A stretch of 64,000 nt of DNA from an uncultured Mollicutes bacterium (lineage in GTDB: Bacteria > Bacillota_I > Bacilli_A > RFN20 > CAG-288): the NCBI GenBank assembly GCA_900539865.1, contig UQDS01000001.1, positions 1-64,000 of the forward strand, read 5' to 3'. The notes under the pieces were generated by a model. The model searched no databases and was not told where the DNA came from. It saw only the letters and a list, made by a program, of their open reading frames with translations. The first letter of the stretch is position 1; every line of letters begins with the position of its first letter. The position numbers and the translations under genes are program-made. Below are positions 17,886 through 25,520 of the stretch, one piece after another.

Positions 17886-17914
17886 TTGCATTAAAAACAC
17901 TACTTATATATAAT
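17886..17914 (+). promoter_or_regulatory. Promoter of mraZ-rsmH-ftsL
   Basis: TTGCAT (17886-17891) and TATAAT (17909-17914) are spaced 17 bases apart. The predicted start is about 17921, leaving a 5' leader of only about 16 bases. Two TGGG repeats with a 10-bp period (17917-17920, 17927-17930) cover the start site and are well placed for repression or activation by MraZ. Confidence 0.85.
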
Positions 17915-17936
17915 TGTGGGTGAAAGTGGGATGGGT

Positions 17937-18365
17937 ATGTTTTTTGGACAGAAAGAGTTGACCATCGACGACAAGTCTAGATTGGTCTTACCAGCGCTTT
18001 ATCGAGAAGGGTTCCAAGGTGGCATATGCTACGCGACTTTGGGCATGGATATGTGCATTCAGCTCTTTCCCAAAGACATCTTCGAAAAGAAAGCGAGTGA
18101 GCTTATGACTCTCTCTGACTTCTCAAAAGAAGCCCGTGAATTGAAAAGAACCTATTTGGGTAACACCTTCAACATTCCGATTGATTCTCACAATAGAATC
18201 TTAGTTCCCAAAACACTTTCCGAGAAGACCAATATGAATAAAAAGGTCATTCTCGTCGGCGTCTTTGACCATTTAGAACTCTGGGATGCAGAGATCTATC
18301 AAGCCAAAGAAGAAGAAAACGAGAAGAATTATGCTGCTAACGCCGAAGCGATCTTAGGAAGATGA
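17937..18365 (+). CDS. mraZ: Transcriptional regulator MraZ
   Basis: A 142-residue protein with two AbrB/SpoVT-like swapped-hairpin domains (about 5-50 and 76-120; DKSRLVLPALYRE and DSHNRILVPKTLSE). MraZ binds short repeats upstream of its own gene and controls the division operon. The start is placed at ATG 17937 (MFFGQ), which matches the family N-terminus. GTG 17916 and ATG 17931 would overlap or crowd the predicted transcription start. The next gene begins one base after the stop. Confidence 0.95.
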   Translation: MFFGQKELTIDDKSRLVLPALYREGFQGGICYATLGMDMCIQLFPKDIFEKKASELMTLSDFSKEARELKRTYLGNTFNIPIDSHNRILVPKTLSEKTNMNKKVILVGVFDHLELWDAEIYQAKEEENEKNYAANAEAILGR

Positions 18366-18366
18366 T

Positions 18367-19302
18367 ATGGAATACAACAATCATGTCCCGGTAATGCTTA
18401 AGGAAGTTCTCTCCTTCGTTCCTAAAAGACAAAAAATCACCTATCTTGATATGACATTGGGGAGAGCAGGTCATGCCGAAAATATCATCCAACTCTTACA
18501 AGACGGTTCCACTCTTATCGGTGTCGACCGCGATCCAGCCGCTCTAGCTTTTAGCCAAGAAAGACTTTGTCCTTATCTTAATGTCAAACAATATTTTCTT
18601 CATTCTACGTTTGCATCTGCCATCGATACGTTGAAGAAAAGTGGCATCGAAGGTGCTGATTTCATTCTTATGGATATCGGTGTTTCTTCTCCACAGTTTG
18701 ATGATCCTAGCCGCGGATTCTCCTATCGTTTCGATGCTCCCTTAGACATGCGTATGGATCCTAATGATCGCATCACAGCAAAAGATATCATCAACAGCTA
18801 TGATGAAAAGGAGTTGTGTAGAGTCTTTAGAGAACTAGGGCAATGTAAAATTTATTACCCTGTAGTAAAAAAGATCCTCACGGAGCGAGAGAAGAAACCG
18901 ATTGAAACTACTTTTGAACTTGTTGACATCATCAAAAGTGCACTTCCTGCAAAAGAGCTTCGCAAAGAAGGACATCCCGCAAAACAATTCTTCTTAGGTT
19001 TACGTTATGAAGTCAACGGTGAAATCACTCAGTTGAAAAAAGGAATTCAGGATGCGATTCATTTCCTGAATCACAAAGGCAGACTGGTTGTCATCTCTTT
19101 CAATAGTGAAGAAGACAAGATTGTAAAAGATGCCTTTAAACAAATTAGCAATGAATCACATGTCGATAAATATGCTGAAAATAAATGTACTCCTGATGGG
19201 TATAAGACGCTGACCAAAAAGCCTTTGGTTCCGACGGAAGAAGAAATCAAAGAAAACAATCGCGCCAAAGCAAGCATCTTGAGAGTACTAGAAAGGAACT
19301 AG
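18367..19302 (+). CDS. rsmH: 16S rRNA (cytosine1402-N4)-methyltransferase RsmH
   Basis: A 311-residue RsmH (MraW), which methylates N4 of C1402 in the 16S rRNA decoding centre using SAM. The start NNHVPVMLKEVL, the SAM motif (YLDMTLGRAGHAENI, about 25-39), LMDIGVSSPQFDDPSRGFSYRFDAPLDMRM and RLVVISFNSEED are all family hallmarks. It is translationally coupled to mraZ and followed after five bases by the FtsL-like gene, the usual head of the division cluster. Confidence 0.97.
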   Translation: MEYNNHVPVMLKEVLSFVPKRQKITYLDMTLGRAGHAENIIQLLQDGSTLIGVDRDPAALAFSQERLCPYLNVKQYFLHSTFASAIDTLKKSGIEGADFILMDIGVSSPQFDDPSRGFSYRFDAPLDMRMDPNDRITAKDIINSYDEKELCRVFRELGQCKIYYPVVKKILTEREKKPIETTFELVDIIKSALPAKELRKEGHPAKQFFLGLRYEVNGEITQLKKGIQDAIHFLNHKGRLVVISFNSEEDKIVKDAFKQISNESHVDKYAENKCTPDGYKTLTKKPLVPTEEEIKENNRAKASILRVLERN

Positions 19303-19307
19303 GTCAT

Positions 19308-19550
19308 ATGAAGGATCGTGTTGAACGCACTTACAAAAAGAAACCTTCTCATCGTTTGAAAAACGCCATGATTGCCATGGTTTCTTTCACGACCCTTTTC
19401 TCTATCGGCTCTGCTTTCGTAATGAATTATTATATGAAAGCGAATAGCCAACTCAGTTCCCGTATCGATAACTACAATCAGCAGGTGGAATATTTAGAAA
19501 ATCAGAATGAAGAGACGCTGAATCAGAATAGAAAGCCGTCGCAAAAATAA
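19308..19550 (+). CDS. FtsL-like bitopic division protein
   Basis: An 80-residue protein with a strongly basic N-terminus, a single TM at about 18-42 and a short coiled-coil-like tail rich in Asn and Gln. This is the FtsL topology, and the position right after rsmH is the normal ftsL place. FtsL sequences are poorly conserved, so the call rests on context and topology. It is shorter than typical FtsL (about 110-120 residues). No ftsI/pbp gene follows; the operon ends at 19658. Confidence 0.7.
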   Translation: MKDRVERTYKKKPSHRLKNAMIAMVSFTTLFSIGSAFVMNYYMKANSQLSSRIDNYNQQVEYLENQNEETLNQNRKPSQK

Positions 19551-19558
19551 CGATCGAT

Positions 19559-19615
19559 ACCGCAAAGTCGCGGTTTCATATCCTTTCATTTACTAGCCGG
19601 TTCTCCATTGCCGGC
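19559..19615 (+). repeat. Two consecutive hairpins downstream of ftsL
   Basis: ACCGC (19559-19563) pairs with GCGGT (19570-19574), and GCCGG (19596-19600) pairs with CCGGC (19611-19615). Neither is followed by a T run. Both precede the true terminator at 19627. The hexamer CGATAC occurs at 19555 and again at 19615. Possible small structured RNA or 3' stabilising element. Confidence 0.5.
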
Positions 19616-19626
19616 GATACATTTTA

Positions 19627-19659
19627 CCCGCAGAGCCCTTCCTCTCTGCGGGGTTTTTA
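19627..19659 (+). terminator. Intrinsic terminator of the mraZ operon
   Basis: CCCGCAGAG (19627-19635) pairs perfectly with CTCTGCGGG (19644-19652), followed by GTTTTTATTTG. The 90 bases after it are AT-rich with nothing else recognisable up to the thrS terminator. Confidence 0.93.
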
Positions 19660-19752
19660 TTTGAATTTTTAACACAGAAATAATCTAGATATCCAAGAGA
19701 ATTAACATTTAAGATAGTGTGATCAACCCTTTGTAATCTACTATCAATTTAT

Positions 19753-19785
19753 AAAAAAGAAAAAAGGTTGCATGTGCAACCTTTT
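19753..19785 (-). terminator. Intrinsic terminator of the pyk-ROK-thrS operon
   Basis: AAAAGGTTGCA and TGCAACCTTTT (19762-19785) form an 11-bp stem with a two-base centre. On the minus strand it is followed by TTTTTTCTTTTTT, the expected order for transcription arriving from thrS. Confidence 0.9.
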
Positions 19786-19790
19786 AACGA

Positions 19791-21713
19791 TTAATAACTG
19801 CGGTAAGGAGATCTTGTCTGAATATCCTTTTCGATGATCTTAATGAACTCTTTCTCCGTGACAGTCTTGGAGTCAGTGTGGTGATAGAGACGATATGTGA
19901 CATTTCCGGAAGCGGCTTCTTTCGGACCTAAGACAATCGTATAAGGAACTTTCATGACCTGAGAATCATGGATCTTATAGGAGAGTTTTTCATTTCTGTC
20001 ATCAATTTTGACGCGGACGTTTTTCTTTAACAACTTTTTATTGAGGTCTTGTGCCATTTTGACAACCGACGCATCGTTGTTAACCGGGATGATACGGAGC
20101 TGTTCCGGAGACATCCATGTCGGGAAAGCACCTTTGAAGTTTTCAGTGATGATACCGACAAAACGTTCGAAGGAACCAAAGATTGCTCTGTGGAGCATGA
20201 CCGGTTCTTTTTCTAAGCCATCTTTACCGATGTACTTGCAGTGGAAACGGTGAGGTAACTGCATATCGAGCTGAATCGTACCACACTGCCAAATTCTTCC
20301 TAAAGAGTCTTTGATCTTAAAGTCGAGTTTCGGACCGTAGAATGCGCCGTCACCTTCATTGACTTCATAAGGGAGATGGTTTTCTTCCAAGCATTGCTTC
20401 AATTCCGCCTCAGCTTTATCCCAAGTGGAAATTTTACCGACAAAGCGTTCTGGACGAGTGGAAAGTTCAATAGCATATTCTAATCCGAATGTTTTGTAGA
20501 CGATGCCAAACATCTTAAGCATCTTTCTAATTTCTTCGCCGATCTGATCAAAGGCTAAGAAGACGTGAGCATCATCTTGGGTGAAACCGCGGACACGGAA
20601 GAGACCATTTAAAGCGCCGCTAGCTTCGTGACGATGATCTAAGCCGAATTCAGCATAGCGAATCGGTAATTCACGATAGGAATGGATAGCGTTCTGATAG
20701 ACAAGAATAGCGCCAGGACAGTTCATCGGTTTGATGGCATAAGGCTTGCCATCGACCTTTGTGATGTACATGTTCTCTTTGTATTTTTTCCAGTGTCCGG
20801 AAGTTTCCCAAAGTTCTCTCGAGAGCATCTGAGGAGTCTTTAAGAAAGAATAACCGAACTCTTTGGTAAGAAGATCCCAAAGGAAATTCTCTAATTCATG
20901 ACGAATGATCATACCGTTTGGAAGCCAGAAAGGAAGGCCGGGACCATAATCGGAGAACATGAAGAGAGAGAGCTGTTGACCAAGGCGTTTGTGGTCAGCT
21001 TCTTTTCTTTCTTCTATCATCTTTAAGTAATTGTCTAAATCTTCTTGTGTGAAGAAGGCGGTTCCGTAAATTCTTGTCAAGGAGTCATTTTCCTTATTGC
21101 CTTGGAAATAGCAAGAGGAGGTGGCCATAAGCTTAATGGCTTTGATTTCCTTGGTAGTCTTCATGTGAGGTCCAAGACAAAGGTCCATGAAGTCACCTTG
21201 AGAATAAACGGATAAAGAAGCTCCTTTGTCAGCAAGCTCGTGGATGTGAATCAACTTGTATTTTTGATCTGCAAAAAGCTTTTCTGCTTCTTCTAAAGAG
21301 ACGTCTTTTCTTGTGATCGCTTGTTTTTCAGAAACGATCTTTTTCATCTCCGCTTCAATTTTAGCAAAGTCATCTTCAGAGATAGGCTTAGGAAGCTTCA
21401 TGTCATAGTAGAAACCATCTTCGGTTGCAGGGCCATAGGCAAACTGAACACCAGGATAAAGATGTTGAATTGCCTCTGCCATCAAGTGAGCGGCAGAATG
21501 GCGAAGGACATGAAGGGCTTCTGGAGATTGCTTGGTGACAACTTCAAAATTACAGTCGCCAGGAAGAACTTCATTTAAGTCAAAAAGTTCACCGTTGACT
21601 TTAGCACATATCGCTTTTTCTCCTAAGGAAAGAGCAATTGCTTTTGCGGCTTCAAGGGCGGTACTTCCGTCTTTGATTTCTTTTACAGAATGATCTGGTA
21701 AAGTGATTTTCAT
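19791..21713 (-). CDS. thrS: Threonine-tRNA ligase
   Basis: A 640-residue class II ThrRS. It has an N-terminal TGS domain (about 1-60), an editing domain with HSAAHLMAEA, a catalytic core with the zinc-site segment (MNCPGAIL) and motif 2 region, and a C-terminal anticodon-binding domain (LRIIPVN onward). ATG at 21713 is chosen because GGGAG lies eight bases upstream. A TTG five codons earlier would overlap that site. No T-box leader is visible; only 39 bases separate it from the upstream kinase gene, so it is expressed as the last gene of the pyk operon. Confidence 0.96.
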   Translation of the reverse strand: MKITLPDHSVKEIKDGSTALEAAKAIALSLGEKAICAKVNGELFDLNEVLPGDCNFEVVTKQSPEALHVLRHSAAHLMAEAIQHLYPGVQFAYGPATEDGFYYDMKLPKPISEDDFAKIEAEMKKIVSEKQAITRKDVSLEEAEKLFADQKYKLIHIHELADKGASLSVYSQGDFMDLCLGPHMKTTKEIKAIKLMATSSCYFQGNKENDSLTRIYGTAFFTQEDLDNYLKMIEERKEADHKRLGQQLSLFMFSDYGPGLPFWLPNGMIIRHELENFLWDLLTKEFGYSFLKTPQMLSRELWETSGHWKKYKENMYITKVDGKPYAIKPMNCPGAILVYQNAIHSYRELPIRYAEFGLDHRHEASGALNGLFRVRGFTQDDAHVFLAFDQIGEEIRKMLKMFGIVYKTFGLEYAIELSTRPERFVGKISTWDKAEAELKQCLEENHLPYEVNEGDGAFYGPKLDFKIKDSLGRIWQCGTIQLDMQLPHRFHCKYIGKDGLEKEPVMLHRAIFGSFERFVGIITENFKGAFPTWMSPEQLRIIPVNNDASVVKMAQDLNKKLLKKNVRVKIDDRNEKLSYKIHDSQVMKVPYTIVLGPKEAASGNVTYRLYHHTDSKTVTEKEFIKIIEKDIQTRSPYRSY

Positions 21714-21752
21714 AATGTGTACTCCCAATTGATAATAGATAGAAAAACAATT

Positions 21753-22628
21753 TTATTTACGTAATACATGCCAAGCCAAAGCACCGCCGGCAGCAAGGCC
21801 AACGTCTTGTAAAAACTTAGCGTTTGCAAAACGAATTGGCTTAAGGCCCCAACCTTCAACCAAGGAGGTTGTTGTCTTTTCTAAATCTTCCATAAATACA
21901 TCTGCGCTCTTTAATACACCGCCAGAGATAGCGTACTGTTCCGCGTTGAAAAGAAGATGTAAATTAGCAAACCAAACGCTGAGCAAATGAATCCAAATGC
22001 GATAGATAGAAGTCATCTTGACATCGCCCAAACGGACACCGTCAAAGAATTCTTTTCCGGATTCGATGCAGACACCATTTAATTTGGCAAGATTGACAAT
22101 GCCGTTACCGGAAAGAAGATATTCTGTCTCATAAAGTCCGCCATTGTAATCGATCTTTAATCTACCACCTTCTAAAGGAAGATCGATCATTTCTCCTTTG
22201 TGAACAAGACCAAGACCGATACCGGTGGAGATGGTGACAAATGCAGAATTCTCTAAACCTTTATTTGCGCCATACTCTGCTTCGACTAATGCAGAACAGT
22301 TAGCGTCATTGGCAAAGAAAAACTTTGTATGAGGGAAATCTTGTTCAAAACGAGAGAGAAAATCATAGGAGTCAAAGCCAAGGTTTCCGCATCTGCCAAC
22401 GTGGTTGGATTCAACAAGGCCGCAGACAGACATGCCGATTGCTTTGATTTCATCCATATGAATTTCATCAGCGACTTCATGAACTAAAGTTCTCATCGCT
22501 TCATAAAGCTTATCTGGATTATCATGGATAGAGGGAACGCGTCTCACGGCAAGAATATTTAAATTTTCATCTAAGGCGCCAACGCGGAGGTTGGTTCCGC
22601 CACAATCGATAGAAATGACACAATTCAT
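21753..22628 (-). CDS. ROK-family sugar kinase, probable glucokinase
   Basis: A 291-residue ROK kinase. The ATP-binding motif DCGGTNLRVG (7-16), the middle ANDANC segment with the catalytic Asp region, and STGIGLGLV fit the family. Next to pyruvate kinase, glucokinase is the likely role. The usual zinc motif CxCGxxGCxE is absent: the equivalent stretch reads KIDYNGGLYETE without Cys. ATG at 22628 lies nine bases after GAGG, one base beyond the pyk stop. Longer ORF starts overlap pyk and lack a ribosome binding site. Other ROK substrates (fructose, N-acetylmannosamine) remain possible. Confidence 0.8.
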   Translation of the reverse strand: MNCVISIDCGGTNLRVGALDENLNILAVRRVPSIHDNPDKLYEAMRTLVHEVADEIHMDEIKAIGMSVCGLVESNHVGRCGNLGFDSYDFLSRFEQDFPHTKFFFANDANCSALVEAEYGANKGLENSAFVTISTGIGLGLVHKGEMIDLPLEGGRLKIDYNGGLYETEYLLSGNGIVNLAKLNGVCIESGKEFFDGVRLGDVKMTSIYRIWIHLLSVWFANLHLLFNAEQYAISGGVLKSADVFMEDLEKTTTSLVEGWGLKPIRFANAKFLQDVGLAAGGALAWHVLRK

Positions 22629-22629
22629 A

Positions 22630-24102
22630 TTAATCATCCTCGCTATAAAGGTCACTATTTGGATTTCTGACCGTCAAAACTTTCATAAAGTTCGTCTTAC
22701 CAGCACCGACAGGGGTACCGCCAGTGATGATGATTCTGCTTCCTTCAGGAATATCGTAATCCTTAGCAATCTTTAAGGATAAGACTTCCATTTCTTCTGT
22801 GAATTGAGGGACTTTATTTGTGTGGTAAGGATAGCAGGCATAATAAAGCATCGAGTGAGTTAAAGCATCATAATCAGAAGAGACAACGAAGACAGGACAA
22901 ATCGGTCTTGTCTTTGAAATTCTAACTGCTGTTTGACCAGAAACGGAGAAACAAATAATCAATTTAGCATTGACCAAAATGGCAGTATCACTTACAGCGG
23001 CAGCAATGGCATCATTGACTTTCTTGTTAGATGTTTCAAATGCTTGATGGCTGGAATTTTCATAGTTGAAGTGCTTTTCGACTTCGCGAGCGATTTTCGC
23101 CTGCATCTGGACAGATTGAACAGGGTATTTACCACTGGCGGATTCGCCAGATAACATGACAGCATCAGAACCTTGATCTATCGCCCAAGAGACGTCACTG
23201 ACTTCAGCGCGTGTCGGGAAGGGGTTGTTGCACATGGAGTCAAGCATCTGGGTAGCAGTGATAACGGGTTTACCATATTTGCGGCACTCTTCTATGATAT
23301 AACGCTGATAGGTCGGAACCTGCTCAGCAGGGATTTCAACACCTAAGTCGCCTCTTGCAACCATGATGCCGTCAGAGGCTTGAATGATGGAATCCAAATT
23401 TTCAATCGCTTCAGTATTTTCAACTTTAGAGATGATGAAGATATTCTTTCCGCCATTGGCATCAAGAAGATTTCTTAAGTCTTGAATATCTTGTGTGTTG
23501 CGGACAAAAGAAGCAGAGATGAGGTCGACATGCTGTTGACAACCAAAAATCAAATCGCTCTTATCCTGTTTGGAAAGATAAGGCATGGTAAGATGAACGT
23601 TAGGACAATTGACACCTCTGCGGTCCTTACAAGTGTGATCGTTCATAACTTCACAGATCAATGTTCTCGTGGCTTCTTCTTTTTCACGGACAATAAGCTC
23701 GAGGTTACCATCATCAAGCCGCATGACAGAACCGACTTCTAAGTCAGAGTAGAGGTTCGTGTAAGAGACACCAAATTCTTTTTCGGTACCAAGCTCTTCA
23801 ACGCCCATGCGAACACGTGTCAATGTTCCAGCTTTAAAAGAAGCAGCGCCATTGACAAACTTGGAAGTTCTGATTTCAGGTCCCTTTGTATCAAGGCAAA
23901 TCGGGATGATGATACCTTCTTCCTTTTCGATTTCTCTTAAGGTTTGAATTTTTCTCAAATGTTCTTCATGGGAACCATGAGAGAAATTTAATCTCATACA
24001 AGTCATACCAGAAGCCAAAAGCTCTTTGGTGACAGCCTTGTCTTGACTGGAAGGACCAATGGTACAAACGATTTTCGTCTTCTTATCGATTCTATAGTTC
24101 AT
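22630..24102 (-). CDS. pyk: Pyruvate kinase
   Basis: A 490-residue pyruvate kinase converting PEP and ADP to pyruvate and ATP, the last step of glycolysis. Diagnostic segments include KTKIVCTIGPSS, MRLNFSHG, LDTKGPEIR, ISKVEN, MVARGDLGVEIP and TATQMLDSM (substrate and metal site). It ends without the extra PEP-utilising C-terminal domain found in Bacillus. AAGGAG, seven bases before ATG, fixes the start. First gene of a minus-strand operon with the ROK kinase and thrS, divergent from dnaB. TATAAT is present on the minus strand about 50 bases upstream. Confidence 0.97.
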   Translation of the reverse strand: MNYRIDKKTKIVCTIGPSSQDKAVTKELLASGMTCMRLNFSHGSHEEHLRKIQTLREIEKEEGIIIPICLDTKGPEIRTSKFVNGAASFKAGTLTRVRMGVEELGTEKEFGVSYTNLYSDLEVGSVMRLDDGNLELIVREKEEATRTLICEVMNDHTCKDRRGVNCPNVHLTMPYLSKQDKSDLIFGCQQHVDLISASFVRNTQDIQDLRNLLDANGGKNIFIISKVENTEAIENLDSIIQASDGIMVARGDLGVEIPAEQVPTYQRYIIEECRKYGKPVITATQMLDSMCNNPFPTRAEVSDVSWAIDQGSDAVMLSGESASGKYPVQSVQMQAKIAREVEKHFNYENSSHQAFETSNKKVNDAIAAAVSDTAILVNAKLIICFSVSGQTAVRISKTRPICPVFVVSSDYDALTHSMLYYACYPYHTNKVPQFTEEMEVLSLKIAKDYDIPEGSRIIITGGTPVGAGKTNFMKVLTVRNPNSDLYSEDD

Positions 24103-24238
24103 AGTTAGTCTCCTTTGTGACTAAAACGATACGGCTCATTGCCGAAAAATCTCTATATTATAATAACAATATATGTATAATAAATAAAGTGAATAAAGCG
24201 AATTTTATCTTTGATACAAAGAAATTTGCATTCACATT

Positions 24239-24247
24239 TGATATAAT
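24239..24247 (+). promoter_or_regulatory. Extended -10 promoter of dnaB, probably leaderless
   Basis: TG-A-TATAAT (TATAAT at 24242-24247) is a consensus extended -10 element. No -35 lies at the right distance: TTGCAT at 24226 is ten bases away. Transcription should start at about 24253-24255, only 3-5 bases before the dnaB ATG. Confidence 0.7.
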
Positions 24248-24257
24248 TTTTATAACT

Positions 24258-25520
24258 ATGAAAATCATTGAAAAAAACTCGGTGTTATCCGAAACGATCG
24301 ATTTCACACTTTCCGAGACAGATCAGCAGGTCTTGGCCCTTTTATATATGCCGATTATCAAAGCGGAAAGCTTTGCTTTGTATCAGGCTCTCTTGCATTT
24401 GAAAGGGACAATGAATTTACAAGAATATATCACGCACGAAACCCTTTTATTTGATTTGGGTTTTACTGATACTACGTTTTTAAAAGCACGTGAAAAATTA
24501 GAAGGAATTGGTCTTTTAGAGACCTATCGTTCTGAGCAAAATGATGACAAAGGAAATATCAAAGTATTTTATTGTTACCACCTTTTGCCTCCAGCCTCCC
24601 CTAAAAAATTCTTTTCAGATATTTTGTTGCGCGTGACATTAGAGCAGGCGGTCGGATCAAAAAGATATTTCTTCTTGATGAATTTATTCCGCATGAACAA
24701 AAACGGTGTCTCTGATCAATATCAAAATATTTCCGCATCTTTTAAAGATGTATATACATTGAATATCACCCCGGATAATCCAGCGATGACTGACGGTGGT
24801 AATGTTTTTGTTGATAAAAATTACAAAAATCAATCTAATTTTGATAAACAGCTTTTTATTGACAACTTAACTGCTGATAACATCTCTGTAAATCAATTAA
24901 AAGATGATATTGATGAAGCGGCAGAAGTAAGCGTCTTATATTCCTTGGATAGTCAGACCGCTTATCGCTTTTTTGTCTCTTCTTTAGACACGCAAAACAA
25001 ATTTTATTCTGAACACTTTAAAAAGCAGGCTAGAAATTATAATCGTTATCAAAAAGCAGAAGAGAAAGTTCATGACAAAGCGACCTTAGGAGAAGGAGAA
25101 AGCTCTCAGAAGATACGCTATCTAGAAACGACACCGCCGAAAGAGTTTTTACAAGATTATTATCATGCAGAACCTGCGGCATTCATGCTGAAAACAATCG
25201 AACATCTCTATTTTGATTTACAATTGAGCAATTCTGTTATCACCGCGATTTTAAGTTATTCTTTGAATAAAACAGATGGTGCCTTCCATTCTAACTTCAT
25301 AGAAAAGGTAGGCTATTCTCTTGCTGGTAAGCATATCACCGATGCCTATGAGGCGATGGTTTATTTTGAAAATCGTGAATTTGAACTAAAGAAACTCGAT
25401 GGTTATACGAGTGCGAAAAAGAAGAGAAGCAAAAAAACAGAGGAAGTTCCACCGGCGAAAGAGAACGAAACTGTCAGCGAAGATGATGTCATGTCTCTTG
25501 CGGAGGATTTAGGATTATGA
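24258..25520 (+). CDS. dnaB: Replication initiation/helicase-loading protein DnaB (Bacillus type)
   Basis: A 420-residue homologue of Bacillus DnaB, which with DnaI loads the replicative helicase (DnaC) at origins and restarted forks. The N-terminal winged-helix domain (DQQVLALLYMPIIKAESFALYQ, about 26-47) and the C-terminal DnaB_2-type domain (PKEFLQDYY onward, about 293-370) match. The tail is Lys- and Glu-rich. Starts upstream of ATG 24258 would lie ahead of the promoter, and no ribosome binding site precedes this ATG. The end overlaps dnaI by ATGA, the conserved dnaB-dnaI pair. Confidence 0.88.
   Translation: MKIIEKNSVLSETIDFTLSETDQQVLALLYMPIIKAESFALYQALLHLKGTMNLQEYITHETLLFDLGFTDTTFLKAREKLEGIGLLETYRSEQNDDKGNIKVFYCYHLLPPASPKKFFSDILLRVTLEQAVGSKRYFFLMNLFRMNKNGVSDQYQNISASFKDVYTLNITPDNPAMTDGGNVFVDKNYKNQSNFDKQLFIDNLTADNISVNQLKDDIDEAAEVSVLYSLDSQTAYRFFVSSLDTQNKFYSEHFKKQARNYNRYQKAEEKVHDKATLGEGESSQKIRYLETTPPKEFLQDYYHAEPAAFMLKTIEHLYFDLQLSNSVITAILSYSLNKTDGAFHSNFIEKVGYSLAGKHITDAYEAMVYFENREFELKKLDGYTSAKKKRSKKTEEVPPAKENETVSEDDVMSLAEDLGL

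Noticed and set aside
17916..18365. mraZ starting at GTG 17916
   Set aside because: That start lies ahead of the predicted transcription start, and the family N-terminus begins at ATG 17937.
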